Shown here: piece by piece, positions 1-5,410 of the stretch
How positions within the stretch are numbered: the first letter of the stretch is position 1
Layout: every line of letters begins with the position of its first letter
Assembly (NCBI GenBank): GCA_020440745.1
Contig: JAGRNM010000105.1
Span: 1 to 5,511, forward strand
From: Deltaproteobacteria bacterium
Lineage (GTDB): Bacteria; UBA10199; DSSB01
Reading direction: 5' to 3'
Length of the DNA: 5,511 nucleotides
Made by a program: the position numbers and the translations under genes
Notes under the pieces: model-generated
The model's database searches: none
Told to the model about the DNA's origin: nothing
Seen by the model: only the letters and a program-made list of their open reading frames with translations

Positions 1-247
1 AAGCTAGGCCTTCAATAATATAAGCTTTTTCTTTAATAGCTTCTAAAAAAGGGGCTCCGTCTTCTCCTATCAAAACAAGACGCTCGTTAAATAAAGCCTC
101 ATCCACCCAATCCACCTGGCCTGTTGCCCCATAGTAAGGCACTCCCCCTTTCCGCAAAGCTCTGGATTTAGCACTTAAAGGACGTCTAAAACGATCCAAA
201 ACTTCAACACAATCCCTTAAAAAAAGACGTTTACAAAACTTGGGCAT
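1..247 (-). CDS. hsdS: Type I restriction-modification specificity subunit HsdS, N-terminal fragment (runs off left edge)
   Basis: HsdS recognises the bipartite DNA target and guides HsdM (and HsdR, if present) in a type I restriction-modification complex. The 82 visible residues begin MPKFCKRLFLRDCVEVLD and contain, in order, RRPLSAKSR (about 21-29), PYYGATGQVD (about 37-46) and LIGEDGA (about 58-64). These are the typical opening of the first target-recognition domain in this family (R-x-P-L, YYGATG, GEDGA). The ATG start is well supported: AGGAAAGG lies 4 bases upstream, and the gene follows the hsdM stop by 14 bp, as in an hsdM-hsdS operon. The family is usually about 400 residues, so most of the gene lies outside the window. 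Whether the rest is intact cannot be seen, and target specificity cannot be predicted. Confidence 0.9.
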   Translation of the reverse strand, partial: MPKFCKRLFLRDCVEVLDRFRRPLSAKSRALRKGGVPYYGATGQVDWVDEALFNERLVLIGEDGAPFLEAIKEKAYIIEGLA

Positions 248-261
248 TTTACCTTTCCTAG

Positions 262-1656
262 TTATGCTGCTCGATTTTTTTGGACAACTAAGGGCCTTAG
301 TTTTTCAAAACCCTGATTGATTTTTTCTATACGGTCAAAGGCTTCTATTAAAAGACCCTCTAAAGAATTACTGACTCCTAAATCTTCTGAAAGCCACGTG
401 TAGTCTAAATTAAAATCTCTTGCCAAAAGAGCTAAGAGACTAAGGGGCCTAAAACGTTTAGAGACTGTACGGGGACTTTGACCATTAGGATCAGAACCAT
501 AAACTTTTTCAAAGTCCTCAAAGTTTTTTTCTGATAAGGGCCTTGCCTTTTTGGTGCAAGAAGGCAAACCTGTCCTAGCATCATAAACCCACAAGACCTT
601 AGTAGGACTACCTTTTTGAAAGAAAAGCACATTGGCTTTAACCCCAGGACTATAAGGTGTAAAGGTTCCCTGTGGTAAACGTAATAAAGTGTGAAAATCA
701 ATCTCTTCACTTAAACTTCTAAAAAGTTTATTGGCTTGTCTTTCAAAAAGACAATTATCAGGCAACACCATAGCAGCCCGTCCACCTTTTTTAAGTAGAC
801 TGCAAACATGCTGAATAAAATTAAGCTGTTTATTGCGAGTCTTAAGAAAAAATTCCTGACGATCGGGGGCAGCATGGGATCCTTTGGTACCAAAAGGAGG
901 ATTAGTCAAAATACAATCGTACTTTCGACGACCTTGGTACTCATACAAACTATCTCCCAAGACCACATTACCCTTTAATCCATGTAAAAAGAGATTCATT
1001 AAGGCCAGACGCCTAGGTCTAGGAACTAGTTCTTGCCCATAATAGACCGAGTTTTTTAATCTTTTGATTTGAAGCGGACTTAATTTGTTTTTGTCTCTGT
1101 TTTTTAATAACCACTCGTAAGATCCTAACAAAAATCCACCGGTACCACAGGCAGGATCCAAGATAGAAAATTTTGAAGCCTCAAAAGGATCGGGCTTCAT
1201 AACCTCCACAATTGAGTGAATCAATACCCTAGGAGTAAAGTATTGTCCTGCTCCTTTTTTACCCTCATCAGCGGCCTTAGCTAGCAAACCTTCAAAGGCA
1301 GCTCCTGGAACATCCTCTTTTTTTTGACTAAAATTTTCTTGATCAATCAGTTGAATCAGCTTTTTAAGATTAATAGAATGCCTAAAAGCAGAGGTGGCCT
1401 GACTAAAAATCTCCCCAAAGAGTCTAGATTTTTCTCCTAACTCTTTTAGAGTCTCCTCATAGTAAGCAATCAATTGCTCCTCAGGAACCTTAATTAAAGT
1501 CATCCAACAACGGCCACTAGGAAGCATGACTCCTTTTTCAGAAGCCATCTTTAAAAAAAGTAAATAGGTGATTTGTTCAATGTAATCACCATAGTCAAAG
1601 CCATCGTGTCTCAGGGTATGGCAAAGACTCCAAAGTTTTTGCACCAATTGGGACAT
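262..1656 (-). CDS. hsdM: Type I restriction-modification DNA methyltransferase subunit HsdM (N6-adenine)
   Basis: HsdM transfers a methyl group from S-adenosylmethionine to adenine N6 in the target chosen by HsdS, protecting host DNA. The 464-residue protein has the family's helical N-terminal domain (MSQLVQKLWSLCHTLRHDG, then YLLFLKM at about 31-37). The catalytic domain follows, with the GAGQYFTPR motif (136-144), the SAM-binding motif I DPACGTGGFL (167-176), the YGQELVPRPRRLALMNLFLHG stretch (from 206) and the catalytic motif IV NPPFG (252-256). The C-terminus has the usual RDFNLDYTWL segment. All key residues are present, so the enzyme looks active. The ATG is chosen because the family N-terminus starts there, although no Shine-Dalgarno sequence precedes it. 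hsdS follows in the same direction; hsdR is not visible. At 464 residues it is a little shorter than E. coli HsdM. Confidence 0.95.
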   Translation of the reverse strand: MSQLVQKLWSLCHTLRHDGFDYGDYIEQITYLLFLKMASEKGVMLPSGRCWMTLIKVPEEQLIAYYEETLKELGEKSRLFGEIFSQATSAFRHSINLKKLIQLIDQENFSQKKEDVPGAAFEGLLAKAADEGKKGAGQYFTPRVLIHSIVEVMKPDPFEASKFSILDPACGTGGFLLGSYEWLLKNRDKNKLSPLQIKRLKNSVYYGQELVPRPRRLALMNLFLHGLKGNVVLGDSLYEYQGRRKYDCILTNPPFGTKGSHAAPDRQEFFLKTRNKQLNFIQHVCSLLKKGGRAAMVLPDNCLFERQANKLFRSLSEEIDFHTLLRLPQGTFTPYSPGVKANVLFFQKGSPTKVLWVYDARTGLPSCTKKARPLSEKNFEDFEKVYGSDPNGQSPRTVSKRFRPLSLLALLARDFNLDYTWLSEDLGVSNSLEGLLIEAFDRIEKINQGFEKLRPLVVQKNRAA

Positions 1657-1678
1657 GTTTTTATTTAAATTATCTGCA

Positions 1679-1691
1679 GGGGGGAGGAGGG
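1679..1691. other. G-rich tract (G6-A-GG-A-GGG) in the hsdM leader region
   Basis: A 13-base purine run, read as G on the plus strand, sits 23 bp upstream of the hsdM start in otherwise AT-rich DNA. In the hsdM direction the transcript would carry CCCUCCUCCCCCC, which contains the CCUCC of the 16S anti-Shine-Dalgarno sequence. The plus strand reads like a strong ribosome site, but no reading frame of any length follows it. Function unknown; a two-tier G-quadruplex is conceivable. The rest of the 140-bp gap (1657-1796) shows no gene. Confidence 0.4.
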
Positions 1692-1741
1692 TTTAGGACT
1701 TAGCGCTTTTTTAAAGAACAGCAGGCTATACGAGCATGCCT

Positions 1742-1768
1742 ACTATAAAGATTATTAATAAAGGACAA
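1742..1768 (-). promoter_or_regulatory. Weak candidate sigma-70-type promoter for hsdM
   Basis: On the minus strand TTGTCC (1768-1763) and TATAGT (1747-1742) resemble -35 and -10 hexamers, but the spacer is only 15 bp. It would give a leader of about 80 bases that includes the pyrimidine tract before hsdM. AT-rich DNA throws up such matches by chance, and hsdM could instead be transcribed from upstream of the channel gene. Confidence 0.2.
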
Positions 1769-1796
1769 TGACTTTTTTTAGTTTTGGATTTATTTT

Positions 1797-2264
1797 TTAC
1801 CCTTTTTTTAAGTTTCTTAAAAGACTTTCCAAGGATTCTAAGCGTTTTTCTAAAGATAACAACCTTTTATCCAAGCGATGCGATTCACTTCTTTCTCTAA
1901 TAATACTCTCTTCTAAGGGGTTCATTTCTTTTTCAAATTCTAATTTGATCCAGGAAGTAGCTAGTAAACTAGTAAAAGAAATAAAAAGAACAGTCCCACT
2001 ATACATTAAGACAATACCTAAAAGACGACCCCCGGTAGTAACCGGCACAACGTCTCCATAACCCACCGTAGTAATAGTAGAAACTCCCCACCATAAGGCC
2101 TCTAAATAACTATCCATATGGGGATTTTTACCGGCTTCCAAAAAATACACCGCTGCACTCATGCAAATTAACACCAAGGTTCCACTAAGACTTAAATAAA
2201 TAAAGCCAGGGGTCCATAAAAAGCGAAACAAGCTTTTCCACAAATTAATGAGCGAATTAAACAT
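1797..2264 (-). CDS. Two-transmembrane potassium channel with C-terminal coiled coil
   Basis: A small inner-membrane potassium channel of the two-helix pore family (Ion_trans_2), expected to work as a tetramer. The 155 residues give TM1 at about 21-43, a pore helix (about 52-65, YLEALWWGVSTIT), the potassium selectivity filter TVGYGD at 66-71, and TM2 at about 81-106. The tail (about 117-152) is charged and has a leucine heptad pattern (LDKRLLSLEKRLESLESLL), so it is probably a coiled coil that helps tetramerisation. No RCK/TrkA-N ligand-binding domain and no voltage-sensor helices are present, so gating is unclear. The start at MFNSLINLW is chosen because AGAGGGGA lies about 8 bases upstream; a longer frame starting at 2351 would overlap the hemN start. 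The gene lies divergent from hemN and upstream of hsdM in the same direction. Confidence 0.88.
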   Translation of the reverse strand: MFNSLINLWKSLFRFLWTPGFIYLSLSGTLVLICMSAAVYFLEAGKNPHMDSYLEALWWGVSTITTVGYGDVVPVTTGGRLLGIVLMYSGTVLFISFTSLLATSWIKLEFEKEMNPLEESIIRERSESHRLDKRLLSLEKRLESLESLLRNLKKG

Positions 2265-2291
2265 GCTTAAATTCCCCTCTAAAAAAGAGCC

Positions 2292-2308
2292 ATTGCAAGC
2301 TAAGCAAT
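2292..2308. promoter_or_regulatory. Inverted repeat ATTGC-N7-GCAAT in the divergent channel/hemN gap (candidate operator)
   Basis: A perfect 5-bp inverted repeat with a 7-base centre lies in the 66-bp gap between the divergent channel and hemN starts, so a protein bound here could affect both. It does not match the FNR consensus (TTGAT-N4-ATCAA), which one might have expected in front of an anaerobic hemN. A short repeat like this can arise by chance. Confidence 0.3.
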
Positions 2309-2321
2309 AAACTAATAAAGA
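2293..2321 (+). promoter_or_regulatory. Candidate promoter for hemN
   Basis: TTGCAA (2293-2298) and TAAAGA (2316-2321) are spaced by 17 bp, with the -35 element inside the inverted repeat. The predicted start of transcription would be only a few bases before the hemN ATG, giving an almost leaderless message. That would fit the absence of a Shine-Dalgarno sequence, but the -10 match is mediocre. Confidence 0.25.
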
Positions 2322-2330
2322 ATCCCTAAC

Positions 2331-3725
2331 ATGCAAAGCACTTGGAGCCAAAGCGAAGTCTTTAACTGGTTACAAAAATACAATGTAACCGGTCCCCGCT
2401 ATACTAGCTACCCCACCGTCCCTGCCTGGAGTGAAAGTGTCGGGGCTTTAGATTACCAAAAGGCCTTAGCATCACTACAGCCTGAAGAAAGTTTTTCTCT
2501 CTACTTTCACCTGCCTTTTTGCGAAAAACTCTGTCACTTTTGCGGTTGTATGCAAGTGATTACTACCGATCATTCCCGATCCCAAGACTACGTCAAAAAA
2601 CTTCTACAAGAAATAGCACTTGTCCGAAAACAAATACCCCAGCGTTTAGCTAAAGTAGAACAAATCCATTTTGGGGGAGGAACCCCCAACTTTTTACAAG
2701 CTAAAGAACTAAAAAATCTTTTTGAAGGCATCCATCAACATTTTAAAATAGAAGACCAAGCAGAAATCGCTATCGAAATGCATCCCCGCACCAGCACCCA
2801 AGCCTTCTGCGACCAATTAAAAGAGCTTGGTTTTAATCGCATTAGCTTAGGCGTGCAAGACTTTGACCCTAAAGTACAAAAACTGATTAATCGACACCAG
2901 ACTTATGAACAAACCAAAGACATGCTGGATTACTTGCGTTCCTTAGGTTTTACTTCTTTTAATTTTGACCTGATCTATGGGCTGCCAGGACAAAAACTTA
3001 ACACTTGGCAAAAAACCTTAGATCAAGTCCTTAAGCTGGATCCCGACCGCTTAGCAGTTTACTCTTACGCCCACGTACCTTGGATTAAACCGGTGCAAAG
3101 AAGTTTTCAAGACAGTGACTTGCCCAATCCAGAAACCAAGCTCAAACTTTTTGAAATGGCTTTAAAGACCTTTCCCCAAGCCGGTTACGAATTAATCGGG
3201 ATGGATCACTTTGCCAAAGCGCAAGACGAACTCAGCCTAGCTAAAAAAGAAGGCAGCTTACACCGTAATTTTATGGGTTATTCTACTAGAGCAGAAGCCC
3301 ATCAGATAGGCTTTGGGGTTAGTTCCATCTCTTATGTAGGGGGGCACTATTTTCAAAATCAAAAACAATTACCTGATTACGAAAAATCCATCCAATCAGA
3401 CAACCTAGCCACTTTCCGCGGTTGTTTATTAAGCCAAGAAGACCAAATTCGCCGAGACTTGATCACTCAAATTATGTGTTTGGGAGAAATCAACTTTAAA
3501 GATTTTGAAAAAAAATGGTCTCTAGATTTTAAAAAACACTTTGCTAGCGAGCTAAAACAATTAGAAGCGCTTCAACAAGATGGTTTATTAGAAATAAAAG
3601 ATCAAAAAATAAATTGCACTCCCATAGGTCAGCTTTTTTTAAGAATCATTGCTATGGTTTTTGATCCCTATTTAGAAAAAATCAAAACACAAGCCAAAAA
3701 CCCTACTTTTTCTAAGACAGTTTAA
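2331..3725 (+). CDS. hemN: Oxygen-independent coproporphyrinogen III dehydrogenase HemN (radical SAM)
   Basis: HemN is a cytoplasmic radical SAM enzyme that decarboxylates two propionate side chains of coproporphyrinogen III to give protoporphyrinogen IX, the anaerobic route to haem. The 464-residue protein is close to E. coli HemN in length. It has the GPRYTSYPT N-terminal motif (21-29) and the 4Fe-4S site C64-x3-C68-x2-C71 followed by C73, the CxxxCxxCxC pattern of true HemN rather than the haem chaperone HemW. Also visible are GGGTPN (115-120), LGVQDFDPKVQ (173-183), the HRNFMGYST motif (311-319) and the C-terminal RIIAMVFDPYL (438-448). The start is chosen by family fit; no clear Shine-Dalgarno sequence precedes it. 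It is divergent from the channel gene and converges on the sigma-54 activator with a 14-bp gap. Its presence suggests classical protoporphyrin-dependent haem synthesis under low oxygen. Confidence 0.96.
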   Translation: MQSTWSQSEVFNWLQKYNVTGPRYTSYPTVPAWSESVGALDYQKALASLQPEESFSLYFHLPFCEKLCHFCGCMQVITTDHSRSQDYVKKLLQEIALVRKQIPQRLAKVEQIHFGGGTPNFLQAKELKNLFEGIHQHFKIEDQAEIAIEMHPRTSTQAFCDQLKELGFNRISLGVQDFDPKVQKLINRHQTYEQTKDMLDYLRSLGFTSFNFDLIYGLPGQKLNTWQKTLDQVLKLDPDRLAVYSYAHVPWIKPVQRSFQDSDLPNPETKLKLFEMALKTFPQAGYELIGMDHFAKAQDELSLAKKEGSLHRNFMGYSTRAEAHQIGFGVSSISYVGGHYFQNQKQLPDYEKSIQSDNLATFRGCLLSQEDQIRRDLITQIMCLGEINFKDFEKKWSLDFKKHFASELKQLEALQQDGLLEIKDQKINCTPIGQLFLRIIAMVFDPYLEKIKTQAKNPTFSKTV

Positions 3726-3739
3726 TTCAATCAAAAAGC

Positions 3740-5170
3740 TCAGCTGATTCTTTTGTAGTCTTCTTTTTTAATTCCGTACTTGCTTAATAATTTGTGAAGT
3801 TGCCTAGTGCCAATACCAGCGGCTTGTGCCGAGTCCTTGATCTTGCCTTGATGAAGAGATAAAAGCTCTCTTAAATATTGTTTTTCTAATTTTTCCACTC
3901 CCAACTGTCTAAATTCACTTAAGCTTAAAGAAGATTCTATTTTTTTAGCGCTTAAAAACACAGAAGTATTAAAAATCTCCGCCGGAAAACTAGCCTGACT
4001 AAGCTTAGATCCTTTTTCTAAAATATAAGCACGCTCAATTAAGTTTTCTAGTTCCCTAATATTACCGGGCCAAGGATATTGCTTTAATCCCTCAATGACT
4101 CTGGGTTCGACTCCCTCAATAGGCTTTAAATACTTCCGATTGAGGTTTTTTAAAAAAATTTCTACCAAAAGAGGAATGTCTTCTACCCTCTCCCTCAAAG
4201 AGGGCACCTCAATGGGAAAAATATTTAATCTAAAATAAAGGTCTTCTCTAAACTTACCCTCTTCTACCAAACTTTTTAAATGAGTATTAGTCGCCGCAAT
4301 AACCCTGACATCACTTTCAATCACCTGAACGCCACCCACCCGCTGAAAAATTTTATCCTGAATAATCTGTAAAAGTTTGACCTGAGAAGAATAAGGCATG
4401 GTTGCAATTTCGTCTAAAAAAATAGTCCCACCACGGGCCGCTTCAAACTTGCCCAATTTTCTAGCCAAGGCACCTGTAAAAGCTCCCTTTTCATGCCCAA
4501 AAAGTTCGCTCTCTACTAAGTTTTCTGGAATAGCGCCGCAATGCACACTAATAAAAGGGCCTCCACTGCGTTGAGAATGTTGATGAATCAGCTTAGCTAA
4601 AAGACCCTTACCCGTTCCGGTCTCGCCTTGTAATAAAACCGTCGCCATGGTGGGAGCCGCCAATTGAATCTTCTTAAACACCGCTTCCATGATGGGTGTC
4701 TTAGTCTGGGCAATGGCTTGGGCTTCTAGTTTCCAAAACTGATCCCTTAGATAATCCAGTTCCAAACCCTGCTGACGATTGCTTTGTAAGCTTTCAATGA
4801 CCAATTTGATTTCTAAGGGATCAATGGGCAACGATAAATAATCCTGAGCGCCAGCTTGGACCAAACGCACCGCTTGCCGCACTTGTTTGGGCGGTGCCAA
4901 AATAATCATAGGTACTTTTTTAAAAGCCTGTTCATAGGGTTCCAACACCTTCTCATAAGCCTCGGTGTTTAAATCTTGTTTCTCAAAGAGTAAAAAACCC
5001 ACCTCCACCAAGGCGTATTCGTAGCGTTTATGACTAAACCTAGCCAAACAATCCTGAGGCTTACTGACCCAATCCACTATATAGTCGGGATCAAAATATT
5101 CCCGAACCGCTTTTAAAACCGCAAGGTCCTGACTCGCTAATAAAACTGACTTTTGCTTTTTAATTTCCAT
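3740..5170 (-). CDS. Sigma-54-dependent transcriptional activator, NtrC architecture, with degenerate receiver domain
   Basis: An enhancer-binding protein that hydrolyses ATP to remodel sigma-54 RNA polymerase. Its 476 residues form a receiver-like domain (about 6-130), a linker, an AAA+ domain (about 157-385) and a Fis-type HTH (about 441-468). The AAA+ core is intact: Walker A GETGTGK (182-188), sigma-54 contact loop GAFTGA (229-234), Walker B FLDEI (251-255), FREDLYFRL (307-315) and WPGNIRELEN (367-376). The receiver is not: the acidic pair is S13-Q14, the phospho-acceptor Asp is E56, the switch Thr/Ser is A92 and the conserved Lys is L114. It is therefore unlikely to be phosphorylated by a histidine kinase, and none is adjacent. 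ATG at 5170 is preferred to an in-frame TTG at 5176; neither has a Shine-Dalgarno sequence. The likely target is the sigma-54 promoter upstream, divergent from this gene. Confidence 0.93.
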   Translation of the reverse strand: MEIKKQKSVLLASQDLAVLKAVREYFDPDYIVDWVSKPQDCLARFSHKRYEYALVEVGFLLFEKQDLNTEAYEKVLEPYEQAFKKVPMIILAPPKQVRQAVRLVQAGAQDYLSLPIDPLEIKLVIESLQSNRQQGLELDYLRDQFWKLEAQAIAQTKTPIMEAVFKKIQLAAPTMATVLLQGETGTGKGLLAKLIHQHSQRSGGPFISVHCGAIPENLVESELFGHEKGAFTGALARKLGKFEAARGGTIFLDEIATMPYSSQVKLLQIIQDKIFQRVGGVQVIESDVRVIAATNTHLKSLVEEGKFREDLYFRLNIFPIEVPSLRERVEDIPLLVEIFLKNLNRKYLKPIEGVEPRVIEGLKQYPWPGNIRELENLIERAYILEKGSKLSQASFPAEIFNTSVFLSAKKIESSLSLSEFRQLGVEKLEKQYLRELLSLHQGKIKDSAQAAGIGTRQLHKLLSKYGIKKEDYKRIS

Positions 5171-5181
5171 GGACAAAAATA

Positions 5182-5196
5182 AGAATTAAAAATTCT
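5182..5196. promoter_or_regulatory. Inverted repeat AGAATT-N3-AATTCT, candidate enhancer site 1 for the sigma-54 activator
   Basis: A perfect 6-bp inverted repeat with a 3-base centre, 11 bases upstream of the activator's ATG and about 148 bp upstream of the predicted sigma-54 transcription start. A second, near-identical copy lies 32 bp away (about three helical turns), the pattern of paired sites for a Fis-type HTH dimer. Its place next to the activator start would also allow autoregulation. The AT-rich setting lowers confidence. Confidence 0.45.
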
Positions 5197-5213
5197 GATA
5201 TCTAAAAATAAGC

Positions 5214-5228
5214 AGAATTATTAGTTCT
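5214..5228. promoter_or_regulatory. Inverted repeat AGAATT-N3-AGTTCT, candidate enhancer site 2 for the sigma-54 activator
   Basis: Same 15-bp form as the repeat at 5182-5196 with one mismatch in the right arm; centres are 5189 and 5221. It lies about 116 bp upstream of the predicted sigma-54 start, within the usual range for an upstream activating sequence. Together the copies share AGAATTANNANTTCT. Confidence 0.45.
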
Positions 5229-5272
5229 TAAATTAAAAGGGAGTTTTTGGCTATTAAAATTAATATGTTTAA

Positions 5273-5285
5273 AATCAATAACTTA
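5273..5285 (+). promoter_or_regulatory. Candidate IHF binding site between enhancer sites and sigma-54 promoter
   Basis: AATCAATAACTTA matches the IHF consensus WATCAANNNNTTR at every defined position and is preceded by an A/T-rich tract, as in strong IHF sites. It lies about 50-65 bp upstream of the predicted start, between the paired inverted repeats and the -24/-12 element, where IHF typically bends DNA to bring the activator to sigma-54 polymerase. Single matches do occur by chance in AT-rich DNA; the position is the main argument. Confidence 0.5.
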
Positions 5286-5309
5286 GAGTTTGTTTTTCTG
5301 CAAGCAAGC

Positions 5310-5326
5310 TTGGCACGAAGCTTGTA
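5310..5326 (+). promoter_or_regulatory. Sigma-54 (-24/-12) promoter of the exported-protein gene
   Basis: TTGGCACGAAGCTTGTA matches the sigma-54 consensus YTGGCACG-N4-TTGCW except that the -12 GC is GT. The -24 GG (5312-5313) and the -12 GT (5324-5325) are separated by exactly 10 bp, as required. Transcription would start near 5337, giving a leader of about 74 bases before the ATG at 5411. The divergent sigma-54 activator next door makes the call stronger. Confidence 0.8.
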
Positions 5327-5341
5327 TTAAGAGTTTTTACC

Positions 5342-5385
5342 AAATAGACTACCTAACACGGATTGCCGAAGGGGACAGTCTATTT
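5342..5385 (+). promoter_or_regulatory. Leader RNA hairpin with perfect 9-bp stem and 26-base structured loop
   Basis: AAATAGACT (5342-5350) is perfectly complementary to AGTCTATTT (5377-5385), starting a few bases after the predicted sigma-54 transcription start. The 26-base loop can form CCU/AGG (5352-5354 with 5370-5372) and CGG-AUUG-CCG (5359-5368), and it contains GGGGA (5371-5375), which is complementary to UCCCC (5406-5410) just before the start codon. No poly-U run follows, so this is not an intrinsic terminator. It does not match a riboswitch class I can name. An mRNA-stabilising 5' hairpin is the plainer alternative. Confidence 0.5.
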
Positions 5386-5399
5386 CATTTAAAATTAAT

Positions 5400-5405
5400 G
5401 GAGAA
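5400..5405 (+). promoter_or_regulatory. Ribosome binding site of the exported-protein gene
   Basis: GGAGAA lies 5 bases before the ATG at 5411 and is among the clearest Shine-Dalgarno sequences in the window. The bases between it and the start codon (TCCCC) are the ones able to pair with the GGGGA of the upstream hairpin loop. Confidence 0.75.
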
Positions 5406-5410
5406 TCCCC

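Noticed and set aside
432..893. Two minus-strand open frames (432-710 and 711-893) inside hsdM
   Set aside because: They are in a different frame of an intact methyltransferase gene and show no family motifs; no frameshift is needed to explain hsdM.
1721..1739. Hairpin GCAGGCT-ATACG-AGCATGC in the hsdM upstream gap
   Set aside because: The stem has an internal mismatch and no adjacent T run in the transcribed direction; too weak to call a terminator or regulatory structure.
1768..2061. Plus-strand open frame of 97 codons
   Set aside because: It lies antisense within the potassium channel gene, has no ribosome site, and its residues are low-complexity Phe/Lys/Ser; the minus-strand frame carries the clear TVGYGD filter.
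2265..2351. Upstream 29-codon extension of the channel frame
   Set aside because: It would overlap the start of hemN and lacks hydrophobic or family character; the internal ATG at 2264 has a good Shine-Dalgarno sequence and fits the channel N-terminus.
3732..3755. Possible terminator between the convergent hemN and activator genes (CAAAAAG ... CTTTTG)
   Set aside because: The stem would be nearly all A-T with a bulge, and there is no GC-rich helix followed by a T run; not a convincing intrinsic terminator in either direction.
5265..5330. 21-codon plus-strand frame MFKINNLEFVFLQ... between the activator and the exported-protein gene
   Set aside because: No ribosome site at proper spacing, and it covers the IHF match and the sigma-54 promoter, so it is most likely non-coding.
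5351..5376. Resemblance of GCCGAAGGGG in the leader to the glycine riboswitch core
   Set aside because: The other conserved parts (GGAGAG and CUCUCAGG with AAAGGAC) are absent, so the likeness is limited to a short string.
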